From contig CAVYZU010000006.1 in NCBI GenBank assembly GCA_963772965.1, forward strand, positions 434,001 to 498,000: 64,000 nucleotides of DNA, in the 5' to 3' direction. Origin of the DNA: AP-15 sp963772965. Its GTDB lineage: Bacteria > Pseudomonadota > Alphaproteobacteria > ATCC43930 > CGMCC-115725. Shown here one piece after another: positions 25,538 to 34,204 of the stretch; the stretch's first letter is position 1, and every line of letters starts with the position of its first letter. The notes beneath the pieces are model-generated. The model did no database searches and was not told the origin of the DNA. It was given only the letters and a program-made list of their open reading frames with translations. A program made the position numbers and the translations under genes.

Positions 25538-27185
25538 GCGCGATCCACTCCTTGATTATTTGAGCTGTTCGTTCCGGATCATTGGCTACTAAACCGCGCA
25601 CGGTCTCGGAGTCGACAACGAGCGCATGTCGCGCTCCCGACAGCGAAGCCATTGCCGGTTCGGTTTTGCCGAGCGGGCCGGTATTGCCCGCCTCTGGATC
25701 GTCACGACGGCTTGCCGCCGCCGGCGGCCGCTCAATCGAGGTCGCGCCGATCCGGCGAAGCACTGGCAAGACACCGCCGAACAAAACAAGCAATCCGGCC
25801 AGCATCAAGAGCGCGTTTTGTTCAAGCGCCGTCATCCATTGTTGGCGCCACCACGGTGGATTGGCATCACCGTCATGACTCCCTTCCCCGGCAAACGGCA
25901 GTTCCACAACGGTTATGTGTCGGTTTTCGCCAGTACCGATCGCCGAACTGACGAGCTTGTTGATCGATTGAATGCGCTCGGCGGGGATTGGGTTGCGTGA
26001 CGGGTTATTGATCAGTACGTCGATATTGATGGCGCGCAATCGCCACAGAGGATGGTCCAGCGATTGGACGGTTCGGTCGATGTCGTAATTCGTGGTCCGG
26101 TGGCTGTCGGGAAGCGGCGGCGCAGTGGGTTTATCCGTCTCGCTCGGGGTGGTGCTTGCGGCGGGCGGGGGTGCGACCGCCCCCGAGGCAGGAGTAGGCC
26201 GCGCTGGGGCCGCCGCAGTCGTCGGGGTTTCGGGCGGGCGGTTCGACAATGCCCCGGGAATGCCGATGGCTTGCTCGACATTGGCGGAGTGAGGATGGAT
26301 GGCCTCGTCTTGGCTCAGGACATGGCTGTCGCCATACCGCAACGAGCTCTCCTGCGAATGCGAGAAGTCGATATCCGCATCCGCCGAGACCCGGAAATTG
26401 CCGCGTCCCAGCACCGGCAGCAGCAGATCGGTCAAAGCCGCTTCGTAGCGGTTCGCGACTTGCCGCGCGACCTCCAGCTGCTGCGGCACCTGCTGCAGCC
26501 CATCCTTGCCGTTTGTGTTCAACACCCGGCCGCTTTGATCGACAAGAGTGACATTCTCGCGATTGAGCCCGGGCACACCCGCGGCGACGAGCCCAACCAG
26601 GCCATCGATCTGTGCTGTCGTAAGCTGCACCCCCGGCCGCAGCCTTACCATCACTGCGGCGCTCGGCTTTGGGGAGTCTGCCAGAAAATCGGTCTCTTTC
26701 GGCAGTGCCAGCTTCACTGTGGCGGAAATGACCCCATCGATTTCTCTGACCGTGTGCGCCAGCGCGGTCTCGATTGCCCGTGCGTAATGAACCTGTTCGA
26801 CAAAAGGACTGACGCCCAGACTTTCATTGTCGAGCAGCGCCCATTGATCGCCATCCTGCTTCGGTATCCCGCGAGCCGCCAGTTGCAGCCGGGCAAAACC
26901 AACATCGTCTGCCGCCACCAGAATTACTCGGCCGCCCTCGGTGATCTGGTAGGGAATATTGAGTTTCTGCAATTCGGCCACGGTGCGGCCCCCCTCTTCT
27001 CCGGACAAACCGGCAAACAGCACCGAATAGCGCGTACCCGACGACCACAGGATCGCAACGACGACAATGGTTGCGAGGACAGCGGCTGCGGCAATCAGCG
27101 CGATGCGCTCCCTGCCGTTCAGAAGCGGTCGCAGCCGATCCAGGATGCTTCGCGGCAGGCCGCCTGCCAAATCAAGAAAAGCCAC
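25506..27185 (-). CDS. fliF: FliF, MS-ring protein
   Basis: FliF forms the MS ring and housing of the export gate. I choose the GTG at 27185, about seven bases after an AGG; a TTG at 27188 is the alternative. The 559-residue protein has a first membrane helix at about 27-49, ring-building motifs (SVLFAGLSGEEGGRTVAEL, LARTVREIDGVISATVKLAL-like, DIDFSHSQESS), a long Pro/Ala/Thr-rich insertion near 300-355, a second membrane helix near 440-465 and a FliG-binding C-terminus (PERTAQIIKEWI). Confidence 0.95.
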   Translation of the reverse strand: MAFLDLAGGLPRSILDRLRPLLNGRERIALIAAAAVLATIVVVAILWSSGTRYSVLFAGLSGEEGGRTVAELQKLNIPYQITEGGRVILVAADDVGFARLQLAARGIPKQDGDQWALLDNESLGVSPFVEQVHYARAIETALAHTVREIDGVISATVKLALPKETDFLADSPKPSAAVMVRLRPGVQLTTAQIDGLVGLVAAGVPGLNRENVTLVDQSGRVLNTNGKDGLQQVPQQLEVARQVANRYEAALTDLLLPVLGRGNFRVSADADIDFSHSQESSLRYGDSHVLSQDEAIHPHSANVEQAIGIPGALSNRPPETPTTAAAPARPTPASGAVAPPPAASTTPSETDKPTAPPLPDSHRTTNYDIDRTVQSLDHPLWRLRAINIDVLINNPSRNPIPAERIQSINKLVSSAIGTGENRHITVVELPFAGEGSHDGDANPPWWRQQWMTALEQNALLMLAGLLVLFGGVLPVLRRIGATSIERPPAAASRRDDPEAGNTGPLGKTEPAMASLSGARHALVVDSETVRGLVANDPERTAQIIKEWIARDRSSIRRAS

Positions 27186-27203
27186 CAATCACCTGCCAGC
27201 CGA

Positions 27204-27551
27204 TCAGACCGGCATGTTCATGACATTCGAGTAGGCGGCGACCACTTTGTCTCGCACGGCCGAGGCCGCCTGCAATGCCAAGTTGGCCTGCTCGAGCGAG
27301 ATCATGACATCGCTCAACGAGACGGTCTGGTCGCCCGAAGCAAACGCCTTGGCCTTTTGGTTGGCGGTGTTGATCGCATTGTCGGCGCGACCGAGGGCCG
27401 ACTGCAGAGCATCGGCGAAGTTGGTGGAAGCGCCAGCCGGTGTGCTTGATGGCGAAGCGTCGGATACCGATGGGCTCGGCGTGCTCGACAGATTGGAGAT
27501 CGAGGACAGTGCGGAGAGCACGCCGGCCACTGCGGCGATGATCGGAATCAT
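27204..27551 (-). CDS. fliE: FliE, MS-ring/rod adapter
   Basis: FliE connects the MS ring to the proximal rod. I take the ATG at 27551, which overlaps the stop of the upstream gene (ATGA), giving 115 residues. A Ser/Pro-rich start is followed by the conserved part NFADALQSALGRADNAINTA, FASGDQTVSLSDVMISLEQA and NLALQAASAVRDKVVAAYS, ending MNMPV. The C-terminal EQANLALQ...VRDKVVAAY signature is diagnostic. Confidence 0.93.
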   Translation of the reverse strand: MIPIIAAVAGVLSALSSISNLSSTPSPSVSDASPSSTPAGASTNFADALQSALGRADNAINTANQKAKAFASGDQTVSLSDVMISLEQANLALQAASAVRDKVVAAYSNVMNMPV

Positions 27552-28075
27552 TTTTCGATCACTGCCGGATTCGGAAAGCGTTGCCGTGCCTGCTGTCGCC
27601 GGCATGTCAGAAGCGCCAGTCTCGCCAGCCTCTCACCGGTATGCCCTAGCATCTCGCTCAGGCTTGCTTCAACCCGCCAGCCCTTCTCCCGGGTCTGTTC
27701 GATGCAGTCCGTCACCTTGGCGAAGAGATAGACCGGCTCGCGGAATGTCGGGTGGAAGTAGAGCGATATTCGGGCCCAATCTCCGCATTCCCAATGCTGA
27801 TTCGTGCCCCAGGCGATGCGTGTCGGCCCCAACTCGACCTCGCACAGAGGCGGCAGGGCGACCTCGCGATAGGAAAATCTCGCCGTGATATCGATCAGCA
27901 TATCGAGCTTTATTCGAATGGGCGCCAAAGCTGCCGCCAGCCGCTCGTCTGCCGATCGCGGCATTGCTTCCAGATCGACCTCTCGCAACAGGAAGCCCAG
28001 AACGCTAGTATTCGACTGCTCGGCGGCTTCACACACCTCGCGCGACGGCGCCCGGTAGAGGGGATCGCTGGACAT
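27548..28075 (-). CDS. Probable PilZ-like protein at the head of the fli operon
   Basis: The 175-residue product (ATG 28075; the frame is open to 28255, so a longer start such as the GTG at 28147 is possible) has a helical first half (ERLAAALAPIRIKLDMLIDI) and a beta-rich second half: LCEVELGPTRIAWGTNQ, GDWARISLYFHPTF, VYLFAKVTDC, and GWRVEASLSEML. This pattern of a variant beta-barrel after a helix and a final helix ending RRQQARQR resembles atypical PilZ proteins. The canonical c-di-GMP-binding RxxxR is not evident. Overlap with fliE (ATGA) suggests a role in flagellar control. The family call is an inference. Confidence 0.55.
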   Translation of the reverse strand: MSSDPLYRAPSREVCEAAEQSNTSVLGFLLREVDLEAMPRSADERLAAALAPIRIKLDMLIDITARFSYREVALPPLCEVELGPTRIAWGTNQHWECGDWARISLYFHPTFREPVYLFAKVTDCIEQTREKGWRVEASLSEMLGHTGERLARLALLTCRRQQARQRFPNPAVIEK

Positions 28076-28572
28076 GGGGAGCGCCAGCAACCCGACAAAG
28101 CAGTCCCTCTCGGGATCAGTTGCCGATGCCTGATAGGGCACTCTCACACCGGGAACCGCATGACCGTGGCTGACTGGCTGGGCAAATGCGCCTCGACGAA
28201 AAACGAAAATTACGCAAGTGGCGGGGCGCAGCCGGCGGCAGATCGGCTTCTCCATCGGTGCGCCTCATCCGATCGGGCGGACACTGCCAGATAAATCTGA
28301 ATAGATGGTTAACCCGGTATCGCCGAACCGGTGCATCGGTGGACCTCGCGCTCAACCCGCCGCGCATCGGGGAGGCGCCGATATTCGCTCCCGTGGCGCC
28401 CATCTTTTCTTAGCGAGAAGCCGTTTTGCTGCTTCTCCGCCGTCCCGGCTTAGGACCAGCACATGCCGCCAGCGCCGCGCCTAGCACGCATTGCATTCGC
28501 CAGCCGAAAATTAAACCCGGTCGGTCTACGATCGCAGTACGATCGCGGCAGTTCGGCTGAGGAATTCGGATC
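28076..28572. other. Intergenic region between the fli operon and the M81 peptidase gene
   Basis: This 497-base stretch separates divergent genes and should hold the promoter of the fli operon and of the peptidase gene. The frame of the PilZ-like gene remains open to 28255, so part may be coding. A moderately AT-rich patch lies at 28287-28315. A GAGGA ribosome site precedes the peptidase ATG. I found no convincing sigma-28 or sigma-54 consensus. Confidence 0.5.
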
Positions 28573-30066
28573 ATGCGCCTGTTAATCGCAATGATGAAGC
28601 ACGAGACCAACACATTCTCGCCGGTACCGACGCCGCTGGCGCGGTTCGGCAACGGCCCCGGGCCGCTTTATGGCGAGGCGGCGGCGCGGGCTTACCGCGC
28701 CACCGGCACTGGGCTCGGCGCCTATCTCGATCTCGCCGAGCGAGAGGGCGCGGAGATCGTATTGCCGATCGCCGCCAGCGCCCCGCCAAGCGGCCCAGTT
28801 GAAAATTCCGCCTACGCCGAGATTACCGATTGCATCTGCGATGCCGCCGCCAAGGGAGGTTTTGACGGCATCATGCTCGACCTGCACGGAGCGATGGTGA
28901 CGCAGAGCCTGGAGGACGGCGAGGGACAGTTTCTAAAGCGGCTGCGCAGCATCGCGCCGACGACGCCGATTGCCGTGTCGCTCGATATGCACGCCAATCT
29001 TTATGATGAGATCATCGCCAATGCGACGGTCGTGACCGGCTATCGCACCTACCCCCATATCGACACCTACGAGACCGCGCGGCTTGCAGGCGAGATCCTG
29101 TTGCGGACAATTCGCGGCGATGTTCGTCCGGTTATGGCCTGGGGTAATGTGCCGATGTTGCCGCATGTGATGCGCCAAGGCACCGACGACCACCCGAATA
29201 AGGAGTTGCAGCATCGCTGTGCTGCGATGATCACGGAGGGAGCGTTAGCCGCTAGCCTCTTTACCGGGTTTCCCCACGCCGACATCACCAATGCCGGGTT
29301 GAGCGCGGTCGTGGTCACCAATGGCGACCGCGAGCTGGCTGAGCGGCTGCGCGATGAATTGTTGGACCGCGCCTGGGTCGAGCGTGAGGCCTTTGTCTAC
29401 AAGATCGAGCCGTTAACGGAAGCGGTCGCCCGCGCCAAAGCGTTGCCGTCGCCGGCCGCCGGGGAGGGCCCGATCGTTCTGCTCGATCATTTTGATAATT
29501 GCGCTTCCGGCGGGACGATGGACACGACGGCCGTCTTAGCGGAAATTCTGCGCCAAGGGCTTCGGGATGTCGCTGCTTTTGCAATCTACGATCCGGATGC
29601 GGTGCAGCAAGCTATCGCTGCCGGCATCGGGGCGCAGGTGACGTTAGCGATCGGCGGCAAGATCGCGATGCCGGCCATCCCCGTCGAGAGCCCGCCGCTA
29701 ACCGTGAGCGGCATGGTCAAAGCGATCTCGAACGGCCGCTATCGTAACCGCGGGCCGATGGCGCGCGGCGTCGAGATGGATATGGGGGCTGCGGTTGTCC
29801 TCGATACTGGCGCGGTCGAGATCGTTATGATCTCGCGCCATGTCGAGCCGTCGGATCTCAATTGCTTGTTAGCGCTTGGCATCGATCCGATGCAGAAGCG
29901 GTTTGTGATGCTGAAGAGCCGCATTCACTGGCGCGCCGGGCTCGGCAAATTGGCGCGCGCAACAATCGACTGCGCCGGGGTCGGGGTTTGCACCTCGGAT
30001 TACGGTCAGCTGACCTTCAGAAAAGTGCGCCGGCCGATCTACCCGCTCGACTTGCCGAACCGCTGA
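28573..30066 (+). CDS. M81-family metallopeptidase (MlrC / microcystinase C-like)
   Basis: The 497-residue protein begins MRLLIAMMKHETNTFSPVPT, the signature of the M81 family (MlrC, best known from microcystin degradation, but widespread with unknown substrates). Putative metal-binding segments are GGFDGIMLDLHGAMVT (about 95-110), VSLDMHANL and GYRTYPHIDTYETA, and a C-terminal MlrC domain starts with DHFDNCASGGTMDTT. There is no signal peptide. The family is probably intracellular zinc hydrolases acting on small peptides or amides. It stands alone on the plus strand. Confidence 0.88.
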   Translation: MRLLIAMMKHETNTFSPVPTPLARFGNGPGPLYGEAAARAYRATGTGLGAYLDLAEREGAEIVLPIAASAPPSGPVENSAYAEITDCICDAAAKGGFDGIMLDLHGAMVTQSLEDGEGQFLKRLRSIAPTTPIAVSLDMHANLYDEIIANATVVTGYRTYPHIDTYETARLAGEILLRTIRGDVRPVMAWGNVPMLPHVMRQGTDDHPNKELQHRCAAMITEGALAASLFTGFPHADITNAGLSAVVVTNGDRELAERLRDELLDRAWVEREAFVYKIEPLTEAVARAKALPSPAAGEGPIVLLDHFDNCASGGTMDTTAVLAEILRQGLRDVAAFAIYDPDAVQQAIAAGIGAQVTLAIGGKIAMPAIPVESPPLTVSGMVKAISNGRYRNRGPMARGVEMDMGAAVVLDTGAVEIVMISRHVEPSDLNCLLALGIDPMQKRFVMLKSRIHWRAGLGKLARATIDCAGVGVCTSDYGQLTFRKVRRPIYPLDLPNR

Positions 30067-30103
30067 CGGACCGCCTGCGACGGGTGGCCTGATCCGAGCC
30101 GCG

Positions 30104-30355
30104 CTATCGCTGCCGCACCGGCAGATAGCGGCGGCCGACACCCAATCCGGGCAGTTCGCCTTTATCCTGACGGGCGCGTCCTTCGGCATTTCTTGCCATT
30201 CTCGGGCGATCGGCGCCGTCGGCGGAGCCCGATCCGTCCTGCTTGGCGGCCATCTCGCGCTCGCGGCGCAGTTCCGCAAGGCGAGCTGATATCGTTGCAA
30301 AGTCATCGGCAGCGCGGGGTCGGCTCACGTTTCCTCCGGGGGGGTTGCCGGCCAT
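30104..30355 (-). CDS. Small hydrophilic protein of unknown function
   Basis: The 83-residue product (ATG 30355) has SRPRAADDFATISARLAEL followed by RREREMAAKQD and an Arg/Gly-rich tail. Short conserved proteins with a similar DDF-x-IR-x-ELRRER segment are common in alphaproteobacteria, as far as I recall, so the gene may be real. There is no clear ribosome site, and no function is suggested by the neighbours, which converge on it. Confidence 0.4.
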   Translation of the reverse strand: MAGNPPGGNVSRPRAADDFATISARLAELRREREMAAKQDGSGSADGADRPRMARNAEGRARQDKGELPGLGVGRRYLPVRQR

Positions 30356-30428
30356 CCCCAAGGAGCGACCGGCTTATTGAAAGGCGGGCGAATGCTTGCC
30401 CCCGAGCGTGTCGTTAGGCAAGAAAAAA

Positions 30429-32537
30429 TCATGGCACTGATTGCAGCAGGCTTTTCCCTAGGGACACGTTTACTTGCGCGGCGATGTCGTTGAACGGCAC
30501 ACCGCCGAACTCGGAGGCTTCCAACATCTGGCTCATATGCCCCGCGATCGAGTTCCGCTCGTTGGTGAAAGTCTTCAAATCGGCCTGGAATCCGAGATAG
30601 GCGCCGTCGCTGCCCTCGATCGCGGCGGTCGCGTCCTGCAGGCTTTTCATTCCGACCGGCCCGAGCGGTGCATTGATCGCCTTGTAGACGCTGGCGAGCT
30701 GCGAAAACGTCGCGTGGTGGCCGACAAGGCCTGACGGCAGCACGTCGTCGGTCATGACCTCGATAAGGGTGCGGCCGTCATGCGCGTAGTCGTCAGTCAG
30801 CCCGGTGAGGCTCATCAAGGTTGGACGGATATCCGTGTGGTCCGTAAAGACGGCTCCGGTCGCACCCAAATTCTGCACGTGGGGGCCGGCGATGCCGAGC
30901 CAGGTATTGGTGATTTGGGTCTGAAAATCGCCATGGTTCCAGGCAAACCCCGGCTCTTCGACAAAGCAGTTCGCCGCGTTCTGCATCGGAGTGCACAACG
31001 GCGTCGTCTTCCCGGACGCCGAAAGGAAATAATCGGGGTTGGCGAACAGGATGTAGTTGGGCGTGCGGTTGGGATCGGCGGTGACCATATGCAGTAAGGC
31101 TTGCTCGCTCTGATCGGCCAGCGCCTCGGTCACGTTGTTGGTGCTGCCGGCGGGTCCGTCGACAATGTCGAAGCCAAGCAACGCCGCCAATTCATGCTCG
31201 AGTTTGCGCGTGATGGCGCTGTTTTGGCTAGGATTGCCGTTGATGTAGAAGGTCGGCGCGTCGTCGCTGTGCACGCTGAATGGCGTCGTGTCGCGGAACT
31301 CGGTATTAAAGATCGGGCTTAAATCGGCATCGATCTCACCCTTCTTCGCATAAGTGCATGGCGTGGTTACGCCATCGCAAGTCAGCGGTGAAGGCGGCCC
31401 GCCGACAAAATGGTCGTTCTCGTCGGCAGTGATGAACAGCGTGTTGCTTGTCGTAATGCCGTCGTTGGCAAGTCGAGTGAAGAATTCGCCGAACGCCTTA
31501 TTGAACGCGGCGAGCTGAGTGACATAGCCGGCCTCGCCCGGTCCGAAGGTCTGCTCGACCGAAGTCGAGACGCCGGAGATGGCGATCCCCTGGTTGTCGT
31601 GAGCGTCCTCGATATAGCCGTAAACGACGGGCACTCCGGCTTCGAGCATTGTCGCCAGATAACCCAAAGTCTGCGAGGGTGACGGGTCAAAGCCGGGGAA
31701 CCCCGGGTTGCCGTGGCTATCAGCGACGACATTGCTGTCGAGATCTTTCACGGGACCACCCGGCGAGATCTGCGGCTGGACGTTCACATTGCCGTAGAGC
31801 GCGCTGAAGCCGTTATAGCCGCCCGGTTCGTCCTTGAGGATATCGGGCGCACTGTTTTGGGCGCACAGCGGGCTGTTCTTGGCGCAATGGACGAGGATGC
31901 CCTCGAAATCGGCGACCGCCTTGGTCGAGTTCGCCTTCGCTTCCATCGCCTGAGGCGAAGTGGGACCGAACACGTTATTGATGTCGCTGGTGACGTTTTC
32001 GAACTCGATATTGGCGATCGAAAAGGCGCCGACATCGCAGCCCGCGCGGGTAAACGGCACCCACGGTGCGGGGGCATTTTTGCCGTTAGCGGCGAGCATC
32101 TGATAGGTGCCGTCGGGCAACATGTCGGTCCAGTAGGTGAAGGAGCTATGGAAACCAGCGACGCCGTTCTGGAACAAGCCAAAGCTGTTGCCGATCGAGA
32201 AGCCGAATTTGTCGCCATAGACGCCAGTCAGCGACGTCGTGATATCGACCGAAGTATGCGAGATCAGCGGCGTCCAATGATTAGTCAGTACCGTGCCGGT
32301 GTTGTTGCTTTTGTACTGGCCGGTGCCCTCGAGAAAGTTCAGCAGGTTGGGGATCTGTTCAAGATCGGACGGCACATTCGGGTTATCACGCCGGAAATGA
32401 ACGTTATCGAACTGAATATAGACGACGTGCTTGATCCCGTTGCCGAGACTGCAGCTTAGTGGTGTCGCCGCTTGTCCGGGCCGGACGAGGGCTGTCGCTG
32501 CCGCGAATAGCGCAGCAGCCAAGAAAATTCGTTTCAC
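30429..32537 (-). CDS. Secreted protein of the alkaline phosphatase superfamily
   Basis: The 702-residue product has a signal peptide (MKRIFLAAALFAAATALVRP, cleavage near AQAA, about residue 24). KHVVYIQFDNVHFRRDNPNV follows, in which Asp lies at the usual first metal position of this superfamily. Thr/Ser-rich LTNHWTPLISHTSVDITTSL may supply the nucleophile. Later segments (LFITADENDHFVGG, TDHTDIRPTLMSLTGL, FAWNHGDFQTQI) carry further Asp/His candidates. Many Cys residues suit a periplasmic or extracellular place. A phosphodiesterase or phosphatase role is likely; substrate unknown. Confidence 0.7.
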   Translation of the reverse strand: MKRIFLAAALFAAATALVRPGQAATPLSCSLGNGIKHVVYIQFDNVHFRRDNPNVPSDLEQIPNLLNFLEGTGQYKSNNTGTVLTNHWTPLISHTSVDITTSLTGVYGDKFGFSIGNSFGLFQNGVAGFHSSFTYWTDMLPDGTYQMLAANGKNAPAPWVPFTRAGCDVGAFSIANIEFENVTSDINNVFGPTSPQAMEAKANSTKAVADFEGILVHCAKNSPLCAQNSAPDILKDEPGGYNGFSALYGNVNVQPQISPGGPVKDLDSNVVADSHGNPGFPGFDPSPSQTLGYLATMLEAGVPVVYGYIEDAHDNQGIAISGVSTSVEQTFGPGEAGYVTQLAAFNKAFGEFFTRLANDGITTSNTLFITADENDHFVGGPPSPLTCDGVTTPCTYAKKGEIDADLSPIFNTEFRDTTPFSVHSDDAPTFYINGNPSQNSAITRKLEHELAALLGFDIVDGPAGSTNNVTEALADQSEQALLHMVTADPNRTPNYILFANPDYFLSASGKTTPLCTPMQNAANCFVEEPGFAWNHGDFQTQITNTWLGIAGPHVQNLGATGAVFTDHTDIRPTLMSLTGLTDDYAHDGRTLIEVMTDDVLPSGLVGHHATFSQLASVYKAINAPLGPVGMKSLQDATAAIEGSDGAYLGFQADLKTFTNERNSIAGHMSQMLEASEFGGVPFNDIAAQVNVSLGKSLLQSVP

Positions 32538-32741
32538 TTTGGCGTTTCCTCGGATGGGTCTTGGGGCAAGGCGCCGGCCGCGCCACGTGGCACCCTATTC
32601 CCGGCGGATTACCGATCCAGGACAGGCTTGTTGCGATTTGATGACGAACTGCCCGAGGCGGGCCGGGTCGACGTCACGGTTGTCCTCAGTCGGTCCCGCC
32701 GGTTAGGTTGTCGTTAACAGGCCGCGTGTTAGGAGCAGATC

Positions 32742-34092
32742 ATGGACGGCACCGCGCAACTGATCGAGGCTGATCGGCGCTATCTGGTTCATCCGCTGCA
32801 TCACCCCGACGACCATAGGGAGCCGCTGGTCGTCGCCGAGGGCAGGGGGGCGATGCTCTACGACGCCGACGGCCGCGAGTACATTGATAGCCTGTCGGGT
32901 TTGTGGAACGTCAATGTCGGGCATGGCCGGGGCGAACTGGCCGATGCCGCAGCGGCACAGATGCGCCGCATCGCCTTTGCCTCGGCCTATATCGGCGCCA
33001 CCAACGAGCCGGCGGTGCGGCTCAGCGAGAAAATCGTGCGCCACGCCTATTCGAACTCGGCGGCGGTGTATTTTACGACGGCCGGCGCCGAGTTCGAACG
33101 AATCCGCGTTCAAATTCGCGCGCTATTACTGGAAGATCAAAGACAAACCCAACAAAACCAAAATTATTTCACGCCTTCACGCCTACCACGGCGTGACCAT
33201 GGCGGCGATGAGTGCGACCGGCATGGCGGTTTATCAAAAGATGTTCGGACCCATGGTGCCGGGCTTTCTCCAGGTCGCGGCGCCCTCCGCCTATCGCTGG
33301 GCCGGCAATGAAGAGCCCGGCATCGGTGCCGCCGAAGCAGTCGAAAAGGCCATCCTCGCCGAGGGACCCGACACGGTAGCCGCGGTCATCGCCGAGCCGG
33401 TTCAGGGCGCCGGTGGGGTCATCGTGCCGCCGCCCTCCTATTTTCCCAAATTGCGCGAGATTTGTGATCGCTACGACGTGCTGCTGATCGCCGATGAGGT
33501 GATTACCGGGTTTGGCCGCACCGGCAAATGGTTTGCGCTCGGACATTGGGGTATCGAGCCTGATCTCGTCTCCTTCGCCAAAGGGGTAACGAGCGGCTAT
33601 CTGCCATTGGGCGGCGTGATTGCGTCCAAGCAAGTGCACGAGGCGATCGAAAGCGCGCCCTCTGACCGCAAATTCATGCACGCCGCAACCTATTCAGGCC
33701 ACCCGGTATGCTGTGCGGTCGGCCTGCGCAATGTCGAAATCATCGAGAGCGAGGGGCTGGTGGAGCGCGCCGCGGTTATTGGCAAACGGCTGCTGGCCGG
33801 ACTCGAAACCTTGCGCGATCTGCCGGCAGTCGGCGATGTGCGCGGGCTCGGCATGATGTGCGGCGTCGAACTCGTTGCCGATCGTGGCTCCAAGGCGCCG
33901 GCGACCGGGCTCGGCGCGCGGATTACCCGCGAGGCGATGGCTCGCGGCCTCCTGCCGCGTATCCGCGCCGGCAGCGCCGATCCGGCGATCGGCGACACAA
34001 TATGCATCGCCCCACCGCTAATGACTCCCGAGGCAACCATCGATCGCATCCCGGAGATCCTGCGTGAGGTCATCGTCGCGGTAACCCGATAA
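32742..34092 (+). pseudogene. Class III (omega-type) aminotransferase, one single-base frameshift
   Basis: A PLP-dependent aminotransferase starting at ATG 32742 behind AGGAGCAG. The first part reads LVVAEGRGAMLYDADGREYI, SLSGLWNVNVGHGRGELADA and VYFTTAGAE. One extra T in the TT pair at 33093-33094 breaks the frame; skipping it gives SNESAFKFARYYWKIKDKPN and the rest. PLP motifs are LLIADEVITGFGRTGKWFAL and the Lys segment SFAKGVTSGYLPLGG. Corrected length is 450 codons including stop, normal for the family. The substrate (e.g. an amino acid-pyruvate pair) is not determined. Confidence 0.9.
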
Positions 34093-34151
34093 GCGCCTCC
34101 GAGGCTCGGCCGCCCATTTTCGGCGGGCGAATGGCGAACCGGCCGTCGGAG

Positions 34152-34167
34152 TGTTTCACGTGAAACC
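34152..34167. other. parS: parS-like ParB-binding site upstream of mnmG
   Basis: TGTTTCACGTGAAACC matches the conserved 16-bp parS palindrome TGTTTCACGTGAAACA at 15 of 16 positions. It lies about 40 bases upstream of mnmG. parA and parB are 4 kb away. It is the exact reverse complement of the site inside rsmG at 37350-37365. ParB would spread from here to segregate the origin region. Confidence 0.9.
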
Positions 34168-34204
34168 TCGACACTAGCCGGGCGGCTTCATACATTCGGC
34201 GGCC

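Noticed and set aside
28290..28320. Possible sigma-54 site (TGGCAG...GC) on the minus strand
   Set aside because: The GG and GC are eight bases apart, not the ten needed.
34100..34130. Hairpin-like GC-rich sequence after the aminotransferase gene
   Set aside because: The stem is short and imperfect, and no T-tract follows, so a terminator is not supported.
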